DNA of 64,000 nucleotides. Origin: Mesorhizobium alhagi CCNWXJ12-2. Its GTDB lineage: Bacteria > Pseudomonadota > Alphaproteobacteria > Rhizobiales > Rhizobiaceae. Where the stretch lies: NCBI RefSeq assembly GCF_000236565.1, contig NZ_AHAM01000027.1, positions 1 through 64,000 of the forward strand. Reading direction: 5' to 3'. Below the pieces are notes generated by a model, which saw only the letters and a list, made by a program, of their open reading frames with translations, was not told where the DNA came from and ran no database searches. Positions 16,186 to 24,817 of the stretch are shown here, one piece after another. The translations under genes were made by a program, and so were the position numbers. Each line of letters opens with the position of its first letter. Within the stretch, counting starts at the first letter, position 1.

Positions 16186-16782
16186 ATGACTCATACCGAT
16201 ATTCCAACAGAGGCCACAACCCAACGGGACGGCCGGCACGCAGACCGGGGCGAGGTGGTGACACTCATCCCTGCACTGCGCGCTTTTGCCCGAACCTTCT
16301 GCAGCGACGCCAACGACGCGGACGATCTCGTCCAGGAAACGCTGATGAAAGGCATCGCCAACATCAGCCGCTTCCAGTCCGGCACCAATATGAAATCCTG
16401 GCTTTTCACCATCATGCGCAACACTTTCTACACGCGCATCAAGATGTCCAACCGCGAAGGCCCCGGCCTGCTCGATTGCGCTTCGAGCCGTCCTGCCACG
16501 GCGGCCAGCCAGGAGTGGTCGCTGCGCAGTCAGGAGATGGCGCGCGCCATCGAAGCGCTGCCCGACGATCAGCGGCAGGTCATAGTGTTGATCGGCGTGC
16601 TCGGCACCAGTTACGACGACGCTGCAAGCATATGCGGCTGCGCCATCGGAACGATTAAGAGCCGCCTGAGCCGCGCGCGCAACCGGCTTCTTGAAACGCT
16701 TGGCGAAACGTCTCCGCACGATGCGGTGATCACGCCCGATGTTTCGGCGACCGCCATCCGTTCCGACGAGGCGGTCGTCTGA
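16186..16782 (+). CDS. EcfG-like RNA polymerase sigma factor
   Basis: 198 residues from ATG 16186 behind AAGGA. Region 2 (FARTFCSDANDADDLVQETLMKGIANI, then the characteristic FQSGTNMKSWLFTIMRNTFY) and region 4 (LPDDQRQVIVLIGVLGTSYDDAASICGCAIGTIKSRLSRAR) are those of EcfG, the general-stress sigma factor controlled by PhyR and NepR. Neither a canonical phyR nor a strong nepR adjoins it, so it may be a secondary EcfG paralogue. The upstream GGAAC-N17-CGTT motif suggests self-activation. Confidence 0.9.
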   Translation: MTHTDIPTEATTQRDGRHADRGEVVTLIPALRAFARTFCSDANDADDLVQETLMKGIANISRFQSGTNMKSWLFTIMRNTFYTRIKMSNREGPGLLDCASSRPATAASQEWSLRSQEMARAIEALPDDQRQVIVLIGVLGTSYDDAASICGCAIGTIKSRLSRARNRLLETLGETSPHDAVITPDVSATAIRSDEAVV

Positions 16783-16928
16783 CCCTGCGGGCATATGCCA
16801 ATTGCGGCAGTGCAACTTTATAAAACCGGCTGTCTTGCCGGACAGCTGTCGATAATCTCCACGCAACCGGGTTAAGAGGGGTGGGCGAGCGAATCGCCCT
16901 GCTTCTTATGCTGGTTGAGGAGGCCTTC

Positions 16929-17696
16929 TTGAGCCAATCGCTGTTCGATTTGACAGGCACGCGAGCGTTGATCACGGGCTCCAGCCAGGGCATAGGCTTG
17001 GCGCTGGCGGAGGGGCTGGCGCGGCACGGCGCCGAGATCGTTTTGAACGGCCGCAACGTCGCGAAGACCGGCGATGCCGCCGATGCTCTCGCCGCCAAGG
17101 GCTACAAAGCGGGCAGCGCCGTATTCGACGTTACCGACGCGGCGGCTACCGCGGCAGGCGTAGCCGACATCGAAGCACATCTCGGCCCAATCGACATACT
17201 GGTCAACAATGCCGGAATGCAGTTTCGCGCTTCGCTGGAGGATTTTCCGGCGGAAAAATGGGACGAGCTGCTGCACACCAACATTTCAAGCGTGTTCCAT
17301 GTCGGCCAGGCGGTGGCTCGACATATGATCCCGCGCCGTCGGGGCAAGATCATCAACATTGCCTCCGTGCAGAGCGAGCTAGCGCGCCCGAGTATTGCGC
17401 CCTACACGGCCACCAAGGGTGCAGTCCGGAACCTGACGCGCGGCATGTGCGCCGACTGGGCCAAATACGGCCTGCAGATCAACGCGATCGCGCCCGGCTA
17501 TTTCAAGACGCCGCTCAATCAGGCGCTGGTCGACGATCCGGAATTTTCGGCCTGGCTGGCCAAGCGAACGCCTGCCGGGCGCTGGGGCAATGTCGACGAA
17601 CTCGTCGGCGCCGCGGTCTTCCTCGCCGGGCCGGCGTCGTCCTTCGTCAATGGGCATACGCTGTATGTAGATGGCGGTATTTCGACCGCGCTTTGA
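16929..17696 (+). CDS. SDR dehydrogenase, gluconate 5-dehydrogenase-like
   Basis: 255 residues. A TTG at 16929 is the likely start because GAGGAGG lies about 6 bases upstream; the longer frame from 16881 adds an atypical N-terminus. SDR landmarks are TGSSQGIG (cofactor), LVNNAGMQ, catalytic Ser in INIASVQSE and YTATK. Similarity in length and in the MSQSLFDLTGTRALITG opening points to the gluconate 5-dehydrogenase/IdnO branch, which interconverts 5-ketogluconate and gluconate. Substrate remains inferred. Confidence 0.85.
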   Translation: MSQSLFDLTGTRALITGSSQGIGLALAEGLARHGAEIVLNGRNVAKTGDAADALAAKGYKAGSAVFDVTDAAATAAGVADIEAHLGPIDILVNNAGMQFRASLEDFPAEKWDELLHTNISSVFHVGQAVARHMIPRRRGKIINIASVQSELARPSIAPYTATKGAVRNLTRGMCADWAKYGLQINAIAPGYFKTPLNQALVDDPEFSAWLAKRTPAGRWGNVDELVGAAVFLAGPASSFVNGHTLYVDGGISTAL

Positions 17697-17736
17697 CCCG
17701 CGCCTGCTGGGTCTGCCTGGAAGCAGGGCGACATCG

Positions 17737-18183
17737 TCACTTTTCGGCGGGAATTATGCTTAGGTGACCGCCGACCTCGAGAACGGCGAACTTGATCTGA
17801 TCCAGCCGCTCCAGCCCATGCTGCTCGCGCGCCGCATCCAAAATGTCCTCGAGCGCGACCCGCGCGCGCTGCATGGCGCGCTGGTCGAGCTTGCCGAGGC
17901 TGATCAGTACAGTGGGCGTGCCATCTATCCATCTACTGGCGCTCGGCATCCACTCCTTCACGTAGGAGAGCATTATGTCGGTGAGGAACAGGGTAACAAT
18001 CAGCAGCACGGCGTTCGCAATCGAAAAGTCGTCGCCGAGCAACGCTTGCTGCGTTGTTTCGGCGATGATCAGCAAGAGCACGAAGTCGAAAGCCGTCATC
18101 TGCGCGAGGGTTCTGCGGCCCGAAAGCCGCACGATGACGAGCAGGATCACATAAACCGCCACGCCGCGCAGAACCGATTCCAT
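17737..18183 (-). CDS. DUF421 (YetF-like) membrane protein
   Basis: 148 residues. Two or three transmembrane helices fill about residues 5-80 and include the family stretch SGRRTLAQMTAFDFVLLLIIAE. A cytoplasmic domain follows (GTPTVLISLGKLD, then QIKFAVLEVGGHLSIIP). The family is widespread and of unknown function, known in sporulating bacteria as YetF/YdfS. It follows the membrane protein gene at 18193-18714 by 9 bases, so they form an operon. Confidence 0.85.
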   Translation of the reverse strand: MESVLRGVAVYVILLVIVRLSGRRTLAQMTAFDFVLLLIIAETTQQALLGDDFSIANAVLLIVTLFLTDIMLSYVKEWMPSASRWIDGTPTVLISLGKLDQRAMQRARVALEDILDAAREQHGLERLDQIKFAVLEVGGHLSIIPAEK

Positions 18184-18192
18184 CTCTATCTC

Positions 18193-18714
18193 CTATGGCA
18201 GAACGACCGTGGTCACGCCGACCGGGTCGCCGCCGTCGAGCGAAACCTCGTAGCTGGCAAGGCCCGGGCGCTGGGGTCGCAAATGCAGGACGACTTTCGA
18301 CGGTGGGCCGTTCTCGGACCGAAACACCATCACCTCGCCGGCAGGGCTTGTTAGAGACCGTTCAGGCAGAGGCTGGATATCTTCGATCTGGAAGTACTGC
18401 GAAAACTGCGGCGAGAGCGTCAGCCGATGCTCCTCGCGAGGCGAGCCGAAGGTCACGGTCACTTCGTCTGCCGATTCCCAGCGCGCGACACGGGGATAAT
18501 CGACCTTGCCGGCCTCCGAGGTAATCGTTGTGTGGGCCAGAACTCCGCCGCCGCCGCCCAAGCCCGCAAGAGCGGCGAGAAGGATTAGGCCGAAACCCAC
18601 CCATGCCCAGCGCTCGACTGTCCAGAACCGCTCCTGGAAATCGCGATGTTCTTCAAGCTGCAGTCCGTCGTCTCGGATTGGGATAGGAGGTTGAGCAGTG
18701 TCGGCCGTGTTCAA
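18193..18714 (-). CDS. Hypothetical membrane-anchored protein, partner of the DUF421 gene
   Basis: 173 residues: a cytoplasmic N-terminus of about 35 residues, one transmembrane helix (WVGFGLILLAALAGLGGGGGVLA) and an exported beta-rich domain of about 110 residues. No known family recognised. First gene of a two-gene operon with DUF421, behind an EcfG-like motif 25-50 bases upstream, so stress-regulated envelope function is a reasonable inference. Confidence 0.7.
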   Translation of the reverse strand: MNTADTAQPPIPIRDDGLQLEEHRDFQERFWTVERWAWVGFGLILLAALAGLGGGGGVLAHTTITSEAGKVDYPRVARWESADEVTVTFGSPREEHRLTLSPQFSQYFQIEDIQPLPERSLTSPAGEVMVFRSENGPPSKVVLHLRPQRPGLASYEVSLDGGDPVGVTTVVLP

Positions 18715-18738
18715 CTTGCGCTCCCTTTCGCAACGAGA

Positions 18739-18764
18739 AACAAAGATGCCGCTGGTTTGGTTCC
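18739..18764 (-). promoter_or_regulatory. EcfG-like promoter motif (GGAAC-N17-TGTT)
   Basis: Minus-strand GGAAC (18764-18760) and TGTT (18742-18739) with a 17-base spacer, 24 bases from the start of the membrane-protein/DUF421 operon. The conserved GTT is kept. Confidence 0.5.
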
Positions 18765-18916
18765 GGAACCTACGGAGCCGGCGGTGAGCTCAGATCGCCG
18801 GGCACGTAAGCGCCGATCCTGAGCGACAAATGCTTCAGAACGGCGTCCATCGATGTCGGACCGCACTTATCATGAGGTAGGAACCTTAGATCCTTTTGAT
18901 CGGCGGGCCAGAGACT

Positions 18917-19345
18917 TTAAGCAATATCCGTTTTGGAAAAATCATTGCCTTTGTAGAGAAGGGACAACCGGTTAGCCTTCGCGCAGGCGTAGGCGAAACA
19001 ATCGCCGAAATTGAGATCCGCCCCGTGCCCAACAGCCTTGCCGTACTTCATACTGGCGTCGATCGCACCATTGCCTATGTCGCTGGATATGGCGATTTCA
19101 TTGGCGGCGATCTCGTTCACGAATGCGTCGACCGTGTCGCGAGCTTGCGCCAACATGTCGGGCGTGGGCTTCGTATTCTTTTTGATTGCTTCGGCCACCG
19201 CTCGCGCGAGGACTTGGATTGCCTCGAACCGGACGAGCGGTGAGACATAAAGCGGCCCAGTCGCTGACGCGAGCCTCTTTTCCAGTTCTTCCGCTCCAGG
19301 TTCCTCGTTAAGAATGGCGACGATTGCCGAGGCATCAACAAACAT
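18917..19345 (-). CDS. PIN-domain ribonuclease toxin (VapC-like)
   Basis: 142 residues from ATG 19345. PIN-domain acidic residues are visible: Asp in MFVDASAIVAIL, Glu in VRFEAIQVL and Asp in NFGDCFAYACAK. VapC toxins cleave tRNA or rRNA and are held in check by a VapB antitoxin encoded just upstream. The start codon overlaps the stop of an upstream antitoxin-like frame (TGATG), the usual vapBC arrangement, but that frame looks damaged. Confidence 0.85.
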   Translation of the reverse strand: MFVDASAIVAILNEEPGAEELEKRLASATGPLYVSPLVRFEAIQVLARAVAEAIKKNTKPTPDMLAQARDTVDAFVNEIAANEIAISSDIGNGAIDASMKYGKAVGHGADLNFGDCFAYACAKANRLSLLYKGNDFSKTDIA

Positions 19346-19515
19346 CAGTCGTCGCCCCACATTTCGTCAGTGAATTTCTTCATGTTGAAATCAGGATTGG
19401 CCGGTCCGATCCGCCGCGCCATTTGCTTAACCTTTGCAAGCCTTTCTCGAAGCGGGACAGTGCAGCGGCTGCGCTCGGGCTCGTGGCGCAAGTGCAGCTC
19501 GCGAAAACTGAGTTG
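19345..19515 (-). pseudogene. Damaged VapB-type antitoxin gene
   Basis: The frame ending at 19345 encodes RERLAKVKQMARRIGP, then a tail ending KKFTDEMWGDD, typical of the C-terminus of Rv0623-type VapB antitoxins. Upstream an in-frame TAG (19518-19516) interrupts it before any ATG. The neighbouring frame carries a better match to the missing part (TSPSAAAALSRFEK), suggesting a frameshift near 19440. A 48-residue product from a TTG start cannot be excluded. Confidence 0.5.
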
Positions 19516-19639
19516 CTAGTGCGGCCCCGGCAATGCTTCGGGGATGTGGAAGGGATCGGCAGGCTTCCGCCTCCGCGACAATTCACATGCGGACCGGTAT
19601 GGCCTTCATGGGCAGGTCATCGAGACGCGATCGGAGGCT

Positions 19640-20320
19640 TCACTCGCGCGACCACGCTGTCTTTTTGACATCTCGTCGACTGAGATTGGAAACGAGGTCG
19701 CTGAACCGGTCGCCTTGAACCGCGACGTGGTCCCGTAGACGCTGACGCGCTGCGGCCTCGTCGCCATCCAGTATTGCCTGGATGATGCCTCCATGTTCAC
19801 CGATTGACACCTTGACGCGGTTGCGGACGCGCAACTGCAAACGCCGGTAGGGGCGCAGCCTCCGATGCAGCGTGGCGCACTGCTCGGCGAGGAAGGTGCT
19901 GTGGCTGGCCGCATAGATGGCGTGGTGGAAGATTTCGTTGTCGTAGTAGTAGGAATCGGCGTCTTCGCTTATCGCCGAGTGTTCGCACCGCTCATGACTC
20001 GCCAGCAGCGCCGCGCGATCCTCCTCGGTATGGCGCCGGGCGGCCATCGCCCCCGCCATGCCTTCAAGTTCCGCCATCACCTCGAACATCTCGTATATGC
20101 GGTTCGGCCCAGGATCGACGACGACGGCGCCGCGCCGCGGCCTTGCCTCGATCAGACCGATCGCGCTCAACTGCATCAGCGCCTCCCGGATCGGTGTCCG
20201 CGAGACTCCAAAACGCGTGGCGAGCTGCACCTCGTCGAGGCGTTCACCGGGCGCGAACTCGCCGGTGATGATTCCGTTTTCGATGTCGTCGCGCAGTTTG
20301 TGGAACGTATTGCTGGTCAT
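19640..20320 (-). CDS. matR: GntR (FadR subfamily) regulator, probable malonate repressor MatR
   Basis: 226 residues from ATG 20320; an upstream ATG at 20392 would run across the operator. The N-terminal winged helix (ATRFGVSRTPIREALMQLSAIGLIEARPRRGAVV) is followed by an FCD ligand domain with metal-binding Asp/His (YYYDNEIFHHAIYAAS, EHGGIIQAI). It is divergent from a TRAP-matA-matB operon, so malonate or malonyl-CoA is the likely signal. A perfect TTGTATACAA palindrome lies 29 bases before its start. Confidence 0.85.
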   Translation of the reverse strand: MTSNTFHKLRDDIENGIITGEFAPGERLDEVQLATRFGVSRTPIREALMQLSAIGLIEARPRRGAVVVDPGPNRIYEMFEVMAELEGMAGAMAARRHTEEDRAALLASHERCEHSAISEDADSYYYDNEIFHHAIYAASHSTFLAEQCATLHRRLRPYRRLQLRVRNRVKVSIGEHGGIIQAILDGDEAAARQRLRDHVAVQGDRFSDLVSNLSRRDVKKTAWSRE

Positions 20321-20348
20321 ACGGATGATCGGGTCCAGTTCGCAGTTA

Positions 20349-20369
20349 TTGTATACAAGACTATTGACA
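20349..20369. promoter_or_regulatory. GntR operator TTGTATACAA with adjacent -35 box
   Basis: TTGTATACAA at 20349-20358 is a perfect palindrome of the type bound by FadR-subfamily GntR proteins. TTGACA follows at 20364-20369, with a weak -10 (AACAAT) 18 bases on, directed at the TRAP operon. The operator abuts this promoter and the divergent regulator start. Confidence 0.7.
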
Positions 20370-20437
20370 TTGCACGCAAGAGCGACAAACAATCATCCCA
20401 ATCGGGCGGGAGGTCCGGTGATCTAAGGGAGGTTGCA

Positions 20438-21442
20438 GTGAATAAAATCAAGAAAATGCTGAAAATTTCGGGCCTCGTCGCGGCCGCGTGCCTCATTGGC
20501 GGCGTCGCCGGCGCCCAGACGATCCTGAAGGCTTCGCATCAGTTTCCAGGCGGCAAGGGCGATATCCGCGACGAGATGGTGCAGATCATTGCCCGCGAGG
20601 TGGCCGCCGCCAATGTCGGCCTCGAGATCCAGGTTTATCCGGGCGCCTCGCTCTACAAGCCCAACGACCAGTGGAACGCCGTCACCCGCGGCCTGCTGGA
20701 AATGACCTCATTCCCGCTCGACTACGCGTCGGGCCGCCATCCGGAGTTCTCGGCGACGCTGATGCCGGGTCTGGTCGGCAATTTCGACCGCGCGATGCGG
20801 CTCAACGATTCCGACTTCATGACCGACATCAAGAAGATCATCGAGGACGCGGGGGCGCTGGTGATTTCCGATGCCTGGCTGTCCGGTGCCTTCGCTTCCA
20901 AGAAGGGCTGCATTACTGCGCCAGACACGGTCAAGGGCCAAGTCATCCGCGCCGCCGGCCCGGCCTTCGAGCAGATGCTCGTCGCCGCCGGCGCGTCGAT
21001 CTCGTCCATGGCCTCATCCGAAATCTACACCGGCATGCAGACTGGCGTGCTTGACGCAGCCAACACCTCGTCGGCCAGCTTTGTATCCTTTCGGCTCTAT
21101 GAGCACGCGAAATGCCTCACGGCGCCCGGCGAGAACGCGCTTTGGTTCATGTACGAACCGGTGCTGATCTCAAAGAAGATATTCGACGGTCTCAATGCCG
21201 ATCAGCAGAATGCGATCCTCGCGGCGGGGGAGAAGGCGGAAGCCTTCTTCAACGAGGAGATCCGCAAGGGCGATCAGGTCATGATCGACACCTACAAGAA
21301 GGCGGGCGTCGAAGTCGTCGAAATGTCGAAGGCCGACTACGATGCCTGGCTCGAACTGGCCAAGCAGTCCTCGTACAAGAACTTCGCCGAGAAAGTGCCT
21401 GGAGGAGACAAGCTGATCGAGAAGGCCCTTGCCGTCCAGTAG
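20438..21442 (+). CDS. matP: TRAP transporter substrate-binding protein (DctP family), probably malonate
   Basis: 334 residues from a GTG at 20438 behind AGGGAGG. Signal peptide about 1-26 (VAAACLIGGVAGAQ). The DctP body carries the usual ligand contact region around GQVIRAAGPAFEQMLVAAGAS and EIYTGMQTGVLDAA. It binds a carboxylate in the periplasm and hands it to the DctQM membrane components that follow. Malonate specificity is inferred from the downstream matA and matB genes. Confidence 0.88.
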   Translation: MNKIKKMLKISGLVAAACLIGGVAGAQTILKASHQFPGGKGDIRDEMVQIIAREVAAANVGLEIQVYPGASLYKPNDQWNAVTRGLLEMTSFPLDYASGRHPEFSATLMPGLVGNFDRAMRLNDSDFMTDIKKIIEDAGALVISDAWLSGAFASKKGCITAPDTVKGQVIRAAGPAFEQMLVAAGASISSMASSEIYTGMQTGVLDAANTSSASFVSFRLYEHAKCLTAPGENALWFMYEPVLISKKIFDGLNADQQNAILAAGEKAEAFFNEEIRKGDQVMIDTYKKAGVEVVEMSKADYDAWLELAKQSSYKNFAEKVPGGDKLIEKALAVQ

Positions 21443-21510
21443 CAGCGCAATCTACACCGGCTGCCGCCTCTCCGGCGGATGCCGCGTGCTGCATTGCTGG
21501 GAGGATCGGC

Positions 21511-22077
21511 ATGGTACAGTTCTACATCAGGGCGGTTGGCGGTCTGTCGCGGGCATTCGCGGTTGTCGCGACGCTGCTGCTGATCGCCGCGATGCTCGTC
21601 GTTTGCCAGATGATCTTCATCCGGTATGTGTTCCGGGCCGCGACGATCTGGCAAACAGACTTCGTGGTGTTTGCCGCGACCGGCGCGATGTTCCTCGGCG
21701 CGCCCTACGTACTGCTCAAGGGCGGCCATGTTGGGGTCGACGTGGTGGAGATGGTAGTCGCCGACCGCACACGCCACGCGATGCGGATCGTGGCCAGCCT
21801 GCTCGGGCTGCTGTTCTGCGCCATCATGCTGTACGCGAGTTGGCTCCAGTTCCATGAGACCTGGGTCGGCGGCTGGCGCCATGCCAGCGTCTGGGCGCCG
21901 CCCCTGTGGATTCCGCTTTCCGCTCTTCCGCTGGGTTTCTGCATGTTGTGCCTGCAGTATGTCGCGCAGATCCTCGTGCTGGTGTCCGGCGTGGCCACTC
22001 CGGCGCCAACTCATGTGCCCGCGGAGGCGCTCGAAGCTGCGGCGGCCGTTTCACCGTCCAGGGAAACCGCACGATGA
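21511..22077 (+). CDS. matQ: TRAP transporter small membrane subunit (DctQ family)
   Basis: 188 residues with four transmembrane helices (about 15-37, 47-65, 88-106 and 130-153). The DctQ signature RYVFRAATIWQTDFVVFAATGAMFLGA and the KGGHVGVDVV motif are present. Preceded by GGGAGGA. The stop overlaps the dctM start by four bases (ATGA), so the two membrane subunits are translated together. It works with the DctM subunit in Na+- or H+-driven uptake. Confidence 0.88.
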   Translation: MVQFYIRAVGGLSRAFAVVATLLLIAAMLVVCQMIFIRYVFRAATIWQTDFVVFAATGAMFLGAPYVLLKGGHVGVDVVEMVVADRTRHAMRIVASLLGLLFCAIMLYASWLQFHETWVGGWRHASVWAPPLWIPLSALPLGFCMLCLQYVAQILVLVSGVATPAPTHVPAEALEAAAAVSPSRETAR

Positions 22078-23390
22078 GCCCGACTTTCGCCGGTTTGACG
22101 ATCATCGCGGCCTTATTCGTGCTCCTGGGGACAGGCATGCCGATCGCCTTCGCGCTTGGCCTGGCCGCCGTTTCCGCGCTGTTCCTGCAGAGCGGCCCGG
22201 ACATCATCTACGTCCTGTCCGAAACGATGTTTTCGGGCATCGCCAATCTCGCCTATGTCTCGATCCCGATGTTCGTGCTGATGGGGGCGGCGGTGGCGTC
22301 TTCGCCGGCCGGCGCGGATCTCTACACCTCGCTCGACCGTTGGCTGAACCGCGTTCCCGGTGGGCTGGTCCTATCCAACATCGGCGCCTGCGCCATCTTC
22401 TCCGGCATGACTGGCTCGTCGCCGGCGACCTGCGCCGCCATCGGCAAGATGGGCATTCCCGAGATGCTCCGCCGCGGCTATCCGGCCTCCGTCGCCAGCG
22501 GCTCGATCGCCGCCGGCGGTACGCTCGGCATCCTCATTCCGCCATCCGTGACCCTGATCGTCTATGGCATCGCCACCGAGACCTCGATCGGACGATTGTT
22601 CATGGCGGGCGTCATTCCTGGGCTGATGCTCACAATCATGTTCATGATCTGGGCGGTGATCGACTGCAAGCGCCAGGGCTATGACTTCGGCGCGCGCGCG
22701 GTGCGGTTTACGCTGCGCGAGAAACTGGCGGGCATGCCGCGCGTATTGCCGTTCCTGTTCATCATCGCCGGAACGCTTTACGTGCTCTACGGAGGCCTCG
22801 CGACGCCTTCGGAAGCGGCCGGCGCCGGCGCGCTGCTCACCTTGGTCGTGGTGATCGTCGCCTATCGCTTGTTCCGCTTCCGCCCGGTCGCCGGCATCTT
22901 CGGCTCGGCGATGCGCGAGAGCGTCATGATCATGATGATCATGGCGGCGGCCGAACTGTTCGCCTTCGCGCTTTCGTCACTGTTCATCACCCAGTCGATC
23001 GCCGCCGCGATCGCTGATCTAGAGGTCAATCGTTGGGTGCTGATGGGCGTGATCAATATTTTCCTGCTGGTGGCCGGAATGTTCCTGCCGCCTGTGGCGG
23101 TGATCGTGATGACGGCGCCGATGCTGTTCCCGATCGTCACACAGGCCGGCTTCGATCCGTACTGGTTCGCGATCGTCCTCACCATCAACATGGAGGTCGG
23201 CCTGATCACGCCGCCGATCGGCCTCAATCTCTTCGTCATCAACGCCATCGCGCCGGATGTTCCGACGCGCCAGATCCTGTGGGGCGCGTTGCCCTATGTG
23301 CTGGTCATGTTCCTGGCGATCCTGATCTTGTGCATCTTCCCCGGCCTCGCCACATGGCTTCCGAACCAGATGATGGGGATAGCGATATGA
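22074..23390 (+). CDS. matM: TRAP transporter large membrane subunit (DctM family)
   Basis: 438 residues with about 12 hydrophobic segments. The DctM landmarks are the SGSSPATCAAIGK-like region (FSGMTGSSPATCAAIGKMG), AAGGTLGILIPPS, and the C-terminal TPPIGLNLFV. It is the translocating subunit of the TRAP system. Both ends overlap neighbours through ATGA junctions (dctQ and matA), linking uptake and metabolism in one transcript. Confidence 0.9.
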   Translation: MSPTFAGLTIIAALFVLLGTGMPIAFALGLAAVSALFLQSGPDIIYVLSETMFSGIANLAYVSIPMFVLMGAAVASSPAGADLYTSLDRWLNRVPGGLVLSNIGACAIFSGMTGSSPATCAAIGKMGIPEMLRRGYPASVASGSIAAGGTLGILIPPSVTLIVYGIATETSIGRLFMAGVIPGLMLTIMFMIWAVIDCKRQGYDFGARAVRFTLREKLAGMPRVLPFLFIIAGTLYVLYGGLATPSEAAGAGALLTLVVVIVAYRLFRFRPVAGIFGSAMRESVMIMMIMAAAELFAFALSSLFITQSIAAAIADLEVNRWVLMGVINIFLLVAGMFLPPVAVIVMTAPMLFPIVTQAGFDPYWFAIVLTINMEVGLITPPIGLNLFVINAIAPDVPTRQILWGALPYVLVMFLAILILCIFPGLATWLPNQMMGIAI

Positions 23391-24817
23391 ACGGCGTTTC
23401 ACTTCTAGGCGATATGCTGCAGACCATTGCCGAACGTGGCCGCCGCTTCCTGTCGCTGAGCGGCAGGGAAGAGGCGGGCACCGGCGGCGTCGAGGCGATT
23501 TGCGAGACGCTGCTATCGAGCCACGGCGAAGCATCCGGCATGGCTCTGGCGAAGACCGTCCTCGACCGCTGGTCGCGATTCGACGAGAAGCAGCGCTGCG
23601 ATTTCATGGTGATGCTGCTGGAGAGGTTCGGACCCGACGCCGCGCGGCTCGAAAAGGCCATCGACAATTACCGCGGCCTGAGGACGCCGCAGGCGCTTCT
23701 GGAACTGCATTCCGCCGCCGAACCCAGGCGGCAGGAATTGATCCGCCGGCTCAATCTTGCTCCGAACGGCATCGCGACGCTGGTGCGCATGCGTGAAAAT
23801 CTCCTGATGATGAAGTCTGCCCAGCCGGATCTCGACGCCGTCGATGCCGATTTCGCGCATCTGTTCGGCTCGTGGTTCAATCGCGGCTTTCTGGTGCTGC
23901 GCCCGATCAACTGGTCGACGCCGGCCGATATCCTGGAGAAGATCATCCGCTACGAGGCGGTGCATCAGATCGACGGCTGGGATGAGTTGCGCAGGCGTCT
24001 AGCTCCCGACGATCGTCGCTGCTTCGCTTTCTTTCATCCGCAGCTCGTCGATGAGCCGCTGATCTTCGTCGAAGTGGCGCTCACCCGTTCCGCCCCAGCC
24101 GCGATCGCCGACGTTCTGCGCGAGGACCGGGCGGCGATCGCCGCGGCCGAGGCCACCACGGCCGTGTTTTACTCAATTTCCAACTGTCAGCAGGGGCTGC
24201 GTGGCATTTCTTTCGGCAACTTCCTGATCAAGCAGGTGGTCGAGGACCTGCGGCGGGAACTGCCGAAGCTCGACACTTTCGTCACGTTGTCGCCGGCGCC
24301 GGGCTTTGCGCAATGGCTGGCGAAGGAGCGGAAAGACAACGCTTCACAGGTGATCGACGCCGCCGACCGCGTTCTCCTCGAAGTGCTCGACGAGCCCGAC
24401 TGGGCGTCCGATCCTGCCAGATCCGCTGCCGTGCAGACGGCGCTAACCGCCGCCGCCGCCCACTACTTCCTGCGGGTGCGCAATTCGCAAGGCAAGCCGG
24501 TCGATCCGGTGGCGCGCTTCCACCTCGGCAACGGCGCTCGCCTGGAACGGATCAATTTCCTTGCCGACCTTTCGGCTTCGGGACTGCGGCAGGCACACGG
24601 CCTGATGGTCAACTACCTCTACAAGCTCGACGACATCGAGGCCAACCACGAGGCATTCGCAGGTCGGGGCGAAGTCGTGACCGCGCCGGCCATTCACAGA
24701 ATGCTGCGGCAGGCCAGGCCGCCGCGCGCGCTGGCGGTCCTCCGCGGACAGCCGCCGGCAGGCGGGACTGCGGCGCGCGGTACCGGCGGAAGGGGGACCG
24801 GGGAACTAACGTCATGA
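23387..24817 (+). CDS. matA: Malonyl-CoA decarboxylase
   Basis: 476 residues. The helical N-terminal domain and the C-terminal catalytic domain of the MCD family are recognised; the latter carries the family's Ser/His-rich active-site region (VFYSISNCQQGLRGISFGNFLIKQV) and HLGNGARLERINF. It converts malonyl-CoA to acetyl-CoA and CO2, the last step of malonate use. The last 30 or so residues are Gly/Thr/Arg-rich and probably disordered. Start and stop overlap neighbouring genes by ATGA. Confidence 0.93.
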   Translation: MNGVSLLGDMLQTIAERGRRFLSLSGREEAGTGGVEAICETLLSSHGEASGMALAKTVLDRWSRFDEKQRCDFMVMLLERFGPDAARLEKAIDNYRGLRTPQALLELHSAAEPRRQELIRRLNLAPNGIATLVRMRENLLMMKSAQPDLDAVDADFAHLFGSWFNRGFLVLRPINWSTPADILEKIIRYEAVHQIDGWDELRRRLAPDDRRCFAFFHPQLVDEPLIFVEVALTRSAPAAIADVLREDRAAIAAAEATTAVFYSISNCQQGLRGISFGNFLIKQVVEDLRRELPKLDTFVTLSPAPGFAQWLAKERKDNASQVIDAADRVLLEVLDEPDWASDPARSAAVQTALTAAAAHYFLRVRNSQGKPVDPVARFHLGNGARLERINFLADLSASGLRQAHGLMVNYLYKLDDIEANHEAFAGRGEVVTAPAIHRMLRQARPPRALAVLRGQPPAGGTAARGTGGRGTGELTS

